A stretch of 10,829 nt of DNA from an uncultured Eubacterium sp. (GTDB lineage: Bacteria; Bacillota; Clostridia; Oscillospirales; Acutalibacteraceae), in contig UQPH01000040.1 of the NCBI GenBank assembly GCA_900542875.1, forward strand, positions 1 to 10,829, written 5' to 3'. Below the pieces are notes generated by a model. That model was not told where the DNA came from. It did not search any database and saw only the letters and a program-made list of their open reading frames with translations. Both the position numbers and the translations under genes were made by a program. Shown here piece after piece: positions 1-6,598 of the stretch (positions are counted from its first letter, which is position 1; the number at the start of each line of letters is the position of its first letter).

Positions 1-371
1 TTGCAGACCAGTTTGTCATTGACAGTTGTGCAACAAGCAGAGAAGAAATCGGCAATCCACCCCACAGAGGAACTGTCAATAAATTAAGAGAAATGGGCAT
101 TCCGGTAGTTCCTCATCAGGCGAGACAGATTACCTGGTCCGACTATACCAATTTTGATTATATCATTGGTATGGATTCTGCCAACATACGCAATCTTCAT
201 CGTATGCTCAAGGGAGATCCGGATAAAAAAATATCCAAATTATTAGATTATACTTCCCGAAAAGGTGAAGATATTGCAGATCCATGGTATACCGGTAATT
301 TTGATGCAACTTACCGGGACGTAAAAGAGGGCTGTGAAGCCCTCCTGGATGAATGTCTCTTGCATCTGTAA
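1..371 (+). CDS. Low-molecular-weight protein-tyrosine phosphatase, 5'-truncated by the window edge
   Basis: The reading frame is open from base 3 and ends in TAA at 369-371, giving about 122 residues of the C-terminal part of a ~150-residue enzyme. This family hydrolyses phosphotyrosine (or phosphoarginine in some Firmicutes) in the cytoplasm. The family pattern is clear: IGNPPHRGT, then HQARQI, then FDYIIGMDSANIRNL, and near the end ADPWY, where the Asp of Asp-Pro is the conserved general acid. The catalytic P-loop Cys and Arg lie upstream of the window and cannot be checked. The Met at base 93 is internal, since conserved family sequence continues before it. The gene converges on the J-domain gene, with 62 bases between them. 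Substrate specificity cannot be told from this part. Confidence 0.9.
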   Translation, partial: ADQFVIDSCATSREEIGNPPHRGTVNKLREMGIPVVPHQARQITWSDYTNFDYIIGMDSANIRNLHRMLKGDPDKKISKLLDYTSRKGEDIADPWYTGNFDATYRDVKEGCEALLDECLLHL

Positions 372-376
372 GCTTT

Positions 377-417
377 AAGTAAAGTTTCAGGCTTATACTC
401 CTGTACTTTTTACTTTT
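377..417. terminator. Candidate bidirectional terminator between convergent genes
   Basis: An interrupted hairpin lies between the two convergent stop codons. The outer arm 377-385 pairs with 405-415 with one bulged T, and the inner arm CAGG 388-391 pairs with CCTG 400-403 around an 8-base loop. The right arm is T-rich and followed by TTTT. The position fits a shared terminator, but the bulges make it weaker than the other hairpins in this window. Confidence 0.45.
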
Positions 418-433
418 CGTTCCTGATTTTCAA

Positions 434-1153
434 TCAGCCTTCCAGTGCATAAGAAAGTAATTTTTTTAAATCGTGATGAAACTGCCGGTTTTTACTGTGC
501 AGTTTCTTTTTTTCTGATGCAGATTTCATCTGCTCAACCTGAACCCGGTAACGGTTGAATAAGGCAATGTAATCATTTCCGGGTCTCTGTCCCCACCGAA
601 CCAGTACCCAGTTCATTGCCTCGTCATTCCAAAATTCCATCGGGATTTCTGCCATTTTCAGTAAAGTGATATATTGGACTGCCTCCCTGGCCATTTTTGC
701 GATCTCACGATTGCGGTATGTATTTTCATGTTCAGCCCGTCCAAGCTTTCCGAGCAATCGCTTCGGCATACTTTTTTTCTTTTCCTCGCGGTTCATCAGT
801 TGTAAACTTTTTTCAAGTATTTCATTCAGACTGCTATATGCATTCCAGTAGGTAACAAAAGAAACAGACTCCGCTGTCTTTTCCTCCGGCTCAAGCTTGA
901 ATGTCTTAAATACCCGTTCCACTGGTTCTGAATTCCCGAAAAACTGTGCATCATAACCTTTTCTTTTTTCGGGATCAGATAATGTCTGATATGCTTCAAG
1001 TATTTCCTGCATAAAAGCGGTTGTATCTATATCTTTATGTGCATTTGCATCTGGATGATACACTTTTGCCAATGCATTTTTTGCAATTGTGATTTCCTCG
1101 ATTGACGCATCTCTGGACACACCTAATATTTCATAATAAGTGCGAGACTTCAT
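434..1153 (-). CDS. J-domain (DnaJ-like) protein of type III, 239 aa
   Basis: The N-terminal ~70 residues form a J domain: YYEILGVSRDAS, helix II, the HPD motif at residues 33-35, then the helix III/IV part ending LSDPEKRKGYDAQFFG. The HPD tripeptide is what stimulates Hsp70 (DnaK) ATPase activity. There is no Gly/Phe-rich region and no CxxCxGxG zinc repeat, so this is not the general chaperone DnaJ but a type III co-chaperone. The remaining ~165 residues are charged and probably helical (many Lys, Glu and Arg, with several Trp), and I do not recognise them. The start chosen is the ATG at 1153: it has AGAAGGAGG about six bases upstream, whereas the upstream in-frame ATG at 1177 has no ribosome-binding site. 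A sigma-A-like promoter lies at 1204-1232. Codon use (CGG, CGC, CTG common) differs from the genes to the right. The client protein is unknown. Confidence 0.85.
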   Translation of the reverse strand: MKSRTYYEILGVSRDASIEEITIAKNALAKVYHPDANAHKDIDTTAFMQEILEAYQTLSDPEKRKGYDAQFFGNSEPVERVFKTFKLEPEEKTAESVSFVTYWNAYSSLNEILEKSLQLMNREEKKKSMPKRLLGKLGRAEHENTYRNREIAKMAREAVQYITLLKMAEIPMEFWNDEAMNWVLVRWGQRPGNDYIALFNRYRVQVEQMKSASEKKKLHSKNRQFHHDLKKLLSYALEG

Positions 1154-1170
1154 GAAGGACCTCCTTCTTA

Positions 1171-1192
1171 TAACCATTTATTAACCATTTAT
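1171..1192. repeat. Tandem 11-bp repeat in the 5' leader of the J-domain gene
   Basis: TAACCATTTAT occurs twice head to tail (1171-1181 and 1182-1192). It lies between the promoter at 1204-1232 and the Shine-Dalgarno sequence of the minus-strand J-domain gene, so it would be in the untranslated leader. No function is known to me. Replication slippage would explain it as well as regulation would. Confidence 0.6.
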
Positions 1193-1203
1193 TTCCCATG
1201 ATT

Positions 1204-1232
1204 AATATACGCTAGTCATTTTCAAAAGTCAA
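1204..1232 (-). promoter_or_regulatory. Sigma-A-like promoter for the J-domain gene
   Basis: Read on the minus strand, TTGACT (1232-1227) is followed after exactly 17 bases by TATATT (1209-1204). This would start transcription near 1197 and give a leader of about 44 bases before the ATG at 1153. Confidence 0.65.
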
Positions 1233-1306
1233 TGAAACTCTGTCTGCATATTTTGAAATTCTCCCTACTATATTAGTAACATACGAGATTCTGGGGGAAA
1301 TCCTTT

Positions 1307-2475
1307 ATGAAAACGATCAAGAAGCTGTTGGCAGTCATGCTGATCTGCATACAGACACTGCAAATGTCCTGGCTGAAGAAACAGCAACCACTCCAGGAAC
1401 AGAACAAACTTCGGATACGGCAGTAGAAGTGACTGCTCCTTCTGCAATTTTAATGGAAATGACAACGGGTACAGTATTATACGAAAAAGATGCGGATACT
1501 GCACGACCACCGGCAAGTGTCACGAAAGTCATGACAATGCTTTTAATTTTTGATGCACTTGCAGAAGGGAAAATTCAGTTGGAGGATAAAGTTACAACTT
1601 CTGAATATGCCTCTTCTATGGGCGGCTCTCAGGTCTTCCTGGAAACGGGAGAAAAGCAGACCGTAGAAACTTTACTCAAATGTATTTCTATTGCCAGTGC
1701 AAATGATGCCTGTACCGCACTCGGCGAGTATGTGGCAGGCAGCAGTGTGGCTTTTGTCAAAATGATGAACGATAAGGCAAAGGAACTCGGACTTGAGCAC
1801 ACTAATTTTGAAAATTGTACGGGACTTGACGATACCGTTAAGGCTCACTATTCGTCCGCCTATGACCTTGCCGTTATCGCAAGTGAGGTTATGAAGTACG
1901 ATATAGTAAAAAAATATTCCACCGTTTGGCTGGATTCTCTAAGAGACGGTAAAACAGAACTTAATAATACCAATAAGCTCGTTAATACATATGACGGCAT
2001 AACCGGACTGAAAACCGGAACAACCTCGAATGCGGGCTTTTGCGTTGCCGCAACCGCAAGCAGAGATAACCTTAATTTAGTGGCAGTCGTTCTCGGTTCG
2101 GATACGAGCGACCACAGATTTGACACCGCCGCATATCTGCTCGATATCGGTTTTGCAAATTATAAATCATTTACTCCCGAAATAGACGAAACACAGTTGA
2201 CTCCGGTAAAAGTAAATAACGGCATAAAAAAATCTGTTACTCCGATATATCCCGATATGACAAAAATTACCCTCCCAAAGGGTGATAACAATGTTGAATA
2301 TAAATATAATATTTCCAAAAGCATAGCCGCTCCCGTGCACTACGGCGATAAACTCGGAACCGTCGAGGTTCTCTGTGACGGCGAAAGCGTTGCCTCTGTT
2401 ACATTAACGGCGGGGGAGGATATTGATAAAATTACTTTCTTTGATGTGCTTTGGAATATGGTAAGAAATATTTGA
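1307..2475 (+). CDS. D-alanyl-D-alanine carboxypeptidase (PBP5/DacA family), with an apparent frameshift in the signal peptide
   Basis: This is a serine peptidase that trims the terminal D-Ala from peptidoglycan stem peptides outside the membrane. Three active-site motifs are visible in order: SVTK (nucleophile Ser and Lys, bases ~1516-1527), SAN (~1696-1704) and KTG (~2011-2019). A PBP5-type C-terminal beta domain follows, ending in an amphipathic segment, FFDVLWNMVRNI. The ATG at 1307, after GGGGGA, starts a typical signal peptide (MKTIKKLLAVMLIC), but this frame stops at ~1424. The catalytic frame is shifted by -1 and already reads TANVLAEETATT at about 1357, which looks like a signal-peptidase site (VLA/EE) and the mature N-terminus. 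One base is therefore probably missing between about 1340 and 1360. The in-frame GTG at 1429 has no ribosome-binding site and would give a protein without a signal peptide. As read, this is a pseudogene, an assembly error or a junction. The downstream half resembles Ruminococcaceae homologues more than the upstream half does (inference). Confidence 0.82.
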
Positions 2476-2482
2476 TTTGTTG

Positions 2483-2511
2483 TTGATTTTTTTTGTAATA
2501 TGTTGTATTAT
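2483..2511 (+). promoter_or_regulatory. Sigma-A-like promoter for pgi
   Basis: TTGATT at 2483-2488 and TATTAT at 2506-2511 are separated by 17 bases. The predicted start near 2518 leaves a ~25-base leader before the pgi ATG at 2543, with AAGAGG as ribosome-binding site. Confidence 0.6.
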
Positions 2512-2542
2512 ATCTAAAATTATGTATTAAGAGGTTTTTGAA

Positions 2543-3889
2543 ATGTCACTTAGATTTAATTCAACATACAGTAAGAATGTTGTTTCACAGTCCGATGTTG
2601 ATGCTATGGCACCAAAGGCTGTTGAGGCAATGCATACCCTTATGTCAAAAACAGGCGAAGGCAACGATTTTTTGGGTTGGATTGATTTGCCTACAAATTA
2701 TGATAAGGAAGAATTTGCAAGAATCAAGAAGTCGGCAGAGTATATTAAGAAAAACGCTGATGTTTTGGTTGTTATCGGTATCGGCGGCTCGTATCTCGGC
2801 GCAAGAGCGGTTATTGAGGCTGTGAAGTCGTCTAACTATAATCTTCTTGCAAAGGACACACCGCAGATTTTATTCATCGGTAATTCCATCAGTCCCGCTA
2901 AACTTAACGAAACGGTTAAACTCTGTGAGGGTAAGGACATCTGCGTAAATGTTATTTCAAAGAGCGGTACTACCACAGAGCCGGCTATCGCGTTCAGAGT
3001 TTTCAGAGATTTGGTAAACAGCAAGTATTCTCAGGATGAAGCAAGAAAGAGAATTTTCTGCACAACAGATGCTCATAAGGGTACTCTTAAGGAACTTGCT
3101 ACCGAAGAGGGTTACGAGACATTTGTTGTTCCCGACGATGTAGGCGGCAGATTTTCCGTTCTTACGGCAGTAGGTCTTCTTCCTATCGCTGTTTCGGGCG
3201 TTGATATTGACGAACTTATGGCAGGCGCCGCTAAGGCACAAAACGAACTTTGCAGCGAGAACATTGACGAGAACGATTGCCTTAACTATGCCGCAGTAAG
3301 AAACTGCTTCTATAATAAGGGACTTAAACTTGAAAACTTTATTTCGTTTGAACCTGATATGGCTATGTTTAACGAATGGATTAAACAGCTTTTCGGCGAG
3401 AGCGAGGGCAAGGACGGAAAGGGACTTTTCCCGACTTCTTGCATTTTTTCCACCGACCTTCATTCACTCGGCCAGTATATTCAGGAATCTGGTGCAGGTC
3501 TTATGTTTGAGACTGTAATTAAGTTTGACGAATGCGATGACGATTATGTTATCGGCGAGCAGGAGGGCAACCTTGACGGACTTAACTTCCTCTCGGGTGA
3601 AAAGATGAGTCTCGTAAACGATAAGGCAAGACAGGGCACACTTCTTGCTCACACAGAGGGCGGAGTAGGTAATCTTATTCTTGAAGTTGAAAAGAAAGAC
3701 GCCGCAAATATCGGCTATCTTATTTATTTCCTCGAAAAGGCATGTGCGATTTCTGGTTATATTTTGGGCGTAAATCCGTTCAATCAGCCGGGCGTTGAAA
3801 GTTACAAGAAGAATATGTTTGCTCTTCTCGGTAAGCCGGGCTATGAAAGTGAAAAAGAAAACCTTGAAAAACAATTAGGTTTATGCTAA
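2543..3889 (+). CDS. pgi: Glucose-6-phosphate isomerase, 448 aa
   Basis: This cytoplasmic enzyme interconverts glucose 6-phosphate and fructose 6-phosphate in glycolysis and gluconeogenesis. The length matches the ~450-residue form of Firmicutes. Visible landmarks are GIGGSYLGARA near residues 79-89, the sugar-phosphate-binding SKSGTTTE at 139-146, the first family signature VGGRFSVLTAVGL at 200-212, the Glu-containing LFGESEGK near 283-290, and the second signature with NPFNQPGVESYK at 411-422, whose Lys is the conserved active-site Lys. No key residue is missing. The start follows AAGAGG and a 17-base-spaced promoter. Arg codons are almost all AGA and Leu mostly CTT, as expected of a well-expressed gene in this host and unlike the J-domain gene. 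It is monocistronic or reads into the P-loop gene 43 bases downstream. Confidence 0.96.
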   Translation: MSLRFNSTYSKNVVSQSDVDAMAPKAVEAMHTLMSKTGEGNDFLGWIDLPTNYDKEEFARIKKSAEYIKKNADVLVVIGIGGSYLGARAVIEAVKSSNYNLLAKDTPQILFIGNSISPAKLNETVKLCEGKDICVNVISKSGTTTEPAIAFRVFRDLVNSKYSQDEARKRIFCTTDAHKGTLKELATEEGYETFVVPDDVGGRFSVLTAVGLLPIAVSGVDIDELMAGAAKAQNELCSENIDENDCLNYAAVRNCFYNKGLKLENFISFEPDMAMFNEWIKQLFGESEGKDGKGLFPTSCIFSTDLHSLGQYIQESGAGLMFETVIKFDECDDDYVIGEQEGNLDGLNFLSGEKMSLVNDKARQGTLLAHTEGGVGNLILEVEKKDAANIGYLIYFLEKACAISGYILGVNPFNQPGVESYKKNMFALLGKPGYESEKENLEKQLGLC

Positions 3890-3892
3890 TAT
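3864..3892 (+). promoter_or_regulatory. Candidate extended -10 promoter for the P-loop gene
   Basis: TTGAAA (3864-3869) and TAATAT (3887-3892) are 17 bases apart, and TGC stands directly before the -10 box, giving an extended -10. The elements overlap the end of pgi. No hairpin separates pgi from the next gene, so read-through from pgi is an alternative. Confidence 0.4.
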
Positions 3893-3932
3893 ATGGTTAG
3901 AAAGTTATTTACCTATACAGGAGGAAATAAAA

Positions 3933-4349
3933 ATGATTAAACTTATTATTGGCAACAAAGGCGCAGGAAAGACAAAGAAACTCATCGACCTTGTTAATTC
4001 TTGTGTAGAAAACTCTGACGGCAACATAGTTTGCATCGAGAAGGAACCAAAACTTACCTATGATATCTCATCAAAGGCAAGACTCCTCGAGACAGAAACC
4101 TATGCAATTAACGGTCATAAGGCTTTCTACGGCTTCCTCGCAGGTATCTGTGCAGGAAACTATGATGTTACCGATATTCTTATAGATGCTACATTTAAGA
4201 TTGTCGGCAGAGATTACAGCAAATTACCCCAGTTCTTCGAGATGCTTTCAGGTCTCAGCGAGGCAAGTGATGTTGATTTCTATTTCACAATCAGTTGTGA
4301 TAAGGAAGATTTACCGGTAGAAATCTTTGATTATTGCGAAGAGGCATAA
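3933..4349 (+). CDS. Small P-loop NTPase-like protein of unknown function, 138 aa
   Basis: I do not recognise a named family. The N-terminus is a hydrophobic strand followed by GNKGAGKT (residues 7-14), a good Walker A motif (GxxxxGKT) for binding a nucleotide phosphate. A hydrophobic strand ending in Asp, ILIDAT (82-87), could be Walker B. No clear Walker C, sensor or base-specificity motif is seen, and 138 residues is short for a P-loop fold, so this may be a minimal ATP-binding protein or a reduced kinase. There is no signal peptide or membrane segment, so it is probably cytoplasmic. Translation has a strong AGGAGG site seven to eight bases before the ATG. It follows pgi on the same strand and ends before a strong terminator. 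Its codon use matches its neighbours, so recent transfer is unlikely. The P-loop is well supported; any role is open. Confidence 0.8.
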   Translation: MIKLIIGNKGAGKTKKLIDLVNSCVENSDGNIVCIEKEPKLTYDISSKARLLETETYAINGHKAFYGFLAGICAGNYDVTDILIDATFKIVGRDYSKLPQFFEMLSGLSEASDVDFYFTISCDKEDLPVEIFDYCEEA

Positions 4350-4372
4350 CGAATTTATATTTTTGACTGTAT

Positions 4373-4409
4373 AGTGCGTCTTAATTATTTAAGGCGCACT
4401 GTTTTTTTT
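4373..4409 (+). terminator. Intrinsic terminator after the P-loop gene
   Basis: A 12-bp stem (4373-4384 with 4389-4400) has a TTAT loop and a single T-G wobble, and is followed by G and eight Ts. It separates the pgi/P-loop unit from the DUF177-rpmF promoter that starts ten bases later. Confidence 0.9.
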
Positions 4410-4418
4410 ATTTTTCTA

Positions 4419-4447
4419 TTGACAAAAAGGCACTTAATATATATAAT
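4419..4447 (+). promoter_or_regulatory. Consensus sigma-A promoter for DUF177-rpmF
   Basis: TTGACA (4419-4424) and TATAAT (4442-4447) are both perfect consensus hexamers separated by 17 bases. Transcription would start near 4454, about 20 bases before the ATG at 4475. This is the strongest promoter in the window, as suits a ribosomal protein gene. Confidence 0.9.
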
Positions 4448-4456
4448 ACTAAGTGC
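4430..4456. promoter_or_regulatory. Candidate operator: palindrome over the -10 box of the DUF177-rpmF promoter
   Basis: GCACTTA (4430-4436) and TAAGTGC (4450-4456) form perfect 7-base arms around a 13-base centre. Counting inner positions, 10 of 13 pairs of the 27-base element are symmetric. It runs from the spacer across the -10 box to the likely start site, where a bound dimeric repressor would block RNA polymerase. I do not recognise the binding protein. In other Firmicutes, rpmF is often near fatty-acid genes controlled by FapR, but the core here does not clearly match that site. Confidence 0.45.
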
Positions 4457-4474
4457 TAACTTGAGGTGAACTGT

Positions 4475-4975
4475 ATGCAACTCGATTTTACAAATCTGCT
4501 TAATTCGTCGGACGATGTGATTAATGTCGATTATGTTATGAATGCCGATGATTTTATGTATGACACCTATAAGCCACTCAAAAACGGTGTAAGAGTAAAC
4601 GGCAGAGCGTATCAAAAGGTCGGAGTTGTGCACCTTGACCTTGATGTTGATTTTGATTTTTTCGGTGTCTGCGACAGATGTATGGACGATATCGAAAGAA
4701 AATACGGCTTTTCTTTGAAAAAAATCATTGTATCTAAGATGGAAAATGAAAACGATGATTATGACGATTATATAGTTGTCGAAAATAATGTTCTCGATTT
4801 AGATGCTTTGATTAATGAGGAGATACAGCTTTTCTTGCCTATAAAGATGCTTTGCAAAGAGGACTGCAAGGGACTCTGTCAGGGCTGCGGCAAGAACTTG
4901 AATTATGAAAAATGCGAATGTGAAAAAGAGGTCGATCCCCGATTGGCAGCTTTGTCGGATTTGCTTATTGATTAA
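4475..4975 (+). CDS. DUF177 (YceD-family) protein linked to large-subunit rRNA and bL32, 166 aa
   Basis: YceD/DUF177 proteins are nearly always encoded just before rpmF and have been tied to 23S rRNA accumulation or processing. The exact biochemical role is unsettled. Visible here are an acidic N-terminal half, a CxxC pair at residues 66/69 (GVCDRCM) and a C-terminal Cys cluster at 127, 131, 135, 138, 147 and 149 (LCKEDCKGLCQGCGKN, then CEC), ending in DPRLAALSDLL. This end is the usual family signature, and the cysteines could bind a metal. The ATG at 4475 is preferred over the GTG at 4466, because GAGGTGA (4463-4469) lies at the right distance before the ATG and overlaps the GTG. It is co-transcribed with rpmF, which begins 37 bases after its stop. 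Confidence 0.88.
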   Translation: MQLDFTNLLNSSDDVINVDYVMNADDFMYDTYKPLKNGVRVNGRAYQKVGVVHLDLDVDFDFFGVCDRCMDDIERKYGFSLKKIIVSKMENENDDYDDYIVVENNVLDLDALINEEIQLFLPIKMLCKEDCKGLCQGCGKNLNYEKCECEKEVDPRLAALSDLLID

Positions 4976-5012
4976 AGAACTAACTTGTTTATATAATAAG
5001 GAGGAATTTGAA

Positions 5013-5192
5013 ATGGCAGTACCAGCAAGAAGAACAGGTAAAGCAAGAAAGAATAAGAGACGCTCAAGCGTTTGGAAGGCTACGGCTCCGACACTTGTAA
5101 AGTGCCCTAATTGTTCAGAGTACACAGTACCTCATAAGGTATGTCCAAGCTGCGGTTACTATAACGGCAAAGAAGTCATCGCTAAAGACTGA
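5013..5192 (+). CDS. rpmF: Large-subunit ribosomal protein bL32, 59 aa
   Basis: This small basic protein of the 50S subunit begins MAVPARRTGKARKNKRRS, the family hallmark, and keeps a full zinc ribbon: CPNC at residues 31-34 and CPSC at 44-47. It is thus the zinc-binding (C+) form, not the cysteine-free paralogue made under zinc starvation. The ATG at 5013 follows AAGGAGG with eight bases between. A longer in-frame reading upstream overlaps the DUF177 gene and is not real. It forms an operon with the DUF177 gene and is followed by a hairpin at 5201. Confidence 0.97.
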   Translation: MAVPARRTGKARKNKRRSSVWKATAPTLVKCPNCSEYTVPHKVCPSCGYYNGKEVIAKD

Positions 5193-5200
5193 TAATGAAC

Positions 5201-5234
5201 AAGGAGGCTTGTTAAAGCCTCCTTTCTTGTTTTT
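5201..5234 (+). terminator. Terminator after rpmF
   Basis: A perfect 10-bp stem (5201-5210 with 5215-5224) has a GTTA loop and is followed by TCTTGTTTTT. The T tract is interrupted, so partial read-through into der is possible. No convincing separate promoter for der is seen in the remaining 30 bases. Confidence 0.75.
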
Positions 5235-5266
5235 ATTTTCTTGTTATTATAAGAAAGGGTGATAGT

Positions 5267-6598
5267 ATGGCAAAGCCGGTTGTTGCCATTGTCGGAAGAC
5301 CGAATGTCGGCAAGTCAACATTGTTTAATAAGCTAATCGGCACAAGACTCTCTATCGTAGATGATAAGCCGGGCGTTACCCGTGACCGTATTTACGGTGA
5401 CTGCGAATGGCTTAATCATCATTTTTTGCTCGTTGATACCGGAGGTATTGAGCCGTATAGCAATGATGTAATATTAAAACAGATGCGTACTCAGGCTGAA
5501 CTTGCTATTGAGACCGCCGATGTAATTATTTTTGTTACGGATATTCGTTCGGGCGTTCTTGCTTCCGATATGGAAGTTGCTTCTATGCTCCAAAAGAGTA
5601 ATAAGCCGGTCGTTCTTTGCGTTAATAAGTGCGACACGGTAGGCGCTCCCGACCCCGAGTTTTATGAATTTTATAATTTGGGTCTTGGCGACCCGATAGC
5701 GGTTTCCTCTACTCACGGACACGGAACAGGCGATTTGCTCGATGAGGTTATTTCATATTTTCCTGAGGATTACGAGGATGAGGAAAACGACGAAGAGGTT
5801 ATAAATGTAGCTATTATCGGAAAGCCGAATGTGGGTAAATCGTCATTGGTTAACAAAATCAGCGGAACTAATCGTGCCATAGTCAGTAATATTGCAGGCA
5901 CAACCCGAGATACCACCGATACCTATATCGAAAATAATTACGGTAAATTTAATTTTATCGATACGGCAGGGCTTAGAAGAAAAAGCAAAGTTAATGATAA
6001 TATTGAAAAGTACAGTATTATCAGAGCGAGAATGGCTGTTGAAAGAGCAAATGTATGCGTTATTATGATTGACGCTACCGAGGGATTTACAGAGCAGGAC
6101 AGTAAGGTTGCAGGCATTGCTCTCGAGCAGGGAAAGGCTTGCATCATTGCCGTTAATAAGTGGGACGCTGTCGAGAAAGACGGTAAAACGATGAAAGAGT
6201 TCAGAGATAAACTTGCCGTTGATTTCTCCTTTATGAGTTATGCACCGGTCATATTTATTTCTGCTCAGACAGGCTTGAGAATCGATAAACTTTATGAAAT
6301 GATTGTTTTCGTTCATTCTCAAAACTCCATGCGTATTTCAACGGGTAAACTCAACGAAGTGCTCTCCATTGCGACCGCTCGTGTTCAGCCTCCTACGGAT
6401 AAGGGCAAGAGATTGAAAATTTACTATATGACTCAGGCGTCCACAAGACCGCCCACATTTGTTTTCTTTGTAAATAATAAGGAACTTTTCCATTTTTCAT
6501 ATCAGCGTTATTTGGAAAATCAAATTCGTGATATTTTCGGTCTTGACGGAACTCCGGTAAGGTTTATGATAAGAGAGAGAAACGAGGGAAAGAAATGA
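5267..6598 (+). CDS. der: Ribosome-assembly GTPase Der (EngA), 443 aa
   Basis: Der is an essential cytoplasmic GTPase with two tandem G domains that acts in maturation of the 50S subunit. Domain 1 shows GRPNVGKST (10-18), DTGG (57-60) and NKCD (120-123). An acidic linker follows at ~168-178. Domain 2 shows GKPNVGKSS (185-193), DTAG (232-235) and NKWD (297-300). The last ~90 residues match the KH-like domain, including PPTDKGKRLKIYYMTQ and the FVNN/FSYQRYLENQIR end. The length is typical and no motif is damaged. The start follows GAAAGGGTGAT. The stop overlaps the plsY start (ATGA), so the two are translationally coupled. Confidence 0.97.
   Translation: MAKPVVAIVGRPNVGKSTLFNKLIGTRLSIVDDKPGVTRDRIYGDCEWLNHHFLLVDTGGIEPYSNDVILKQMRTQAELAIETADVIIFVTDIRSGVLASDMEVASMLQKSNKPVVLCVNKCDTVGAPDPEFYEFYNLGLGDPIAVSSTHGHGTGDLLDEVISYFPEDYEDEENDEEVINVAIIGKPNVGKSSLVNKISGTNRAIVSNIAGTTRDTTDTYIENNYGKFNFIDTAGLRRKSKVNDNIEKYSIIRARMAVERANVCVIMIDATEGFTEQDSKVAGIALEQGKACIIAVNKWDAVEKDGKTMKEFRDKLAVDFSFMSYAPVIFISAQTGLRIDKLYEMIVFVHSQNSMRISTGKLNEVLSIATARVQPPTDKGKRLKIYYMTQASTRPPTFVFFVNNKELFHFSYQRYLENQIRDIFGLDGTPVRFMIRERNEGKK

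Noticed and set aside
1253..1274. Promoter for the carboxypeptidase (TTGAAA and TATATT)
   Set aside because: The spacing is only 10 bases, and no properly spaced partner was found for either box.
1429..1431. GTG at 1429 as start of the carboxypeptidase
   Set aside because: No Shine-Dalgarno sequence is present, the frame is open with mature-protein sequence upstream, and export would be lost.
2836..3874. Open frames antisense to pgi, up to 168 residues
   Set aside because: They lie wholly inside pgi, have no ribosome-binding site, and show no family pattern; they arise from the codon bias of pgi.
4905..5012. N-terminal extension of bL32 upstream of 5013
   Set aside because: It overlaps the DUF177 end, and the family N-terminus MAVPARR with AAGGAGG fixes the start at 5013.
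5227..5253. Separate promoter for der between the rpmF terminator and the der start
   Set aside because: Hexamers are poor and spaced 12-15 bases, and the start point would fall on the ribosome-binding site.
5843..6322. 159-residue open frame antisense to der
   Set aside because: It covers the second G domain of a fully intact Der and has the low-complexity look of an antisense reading.
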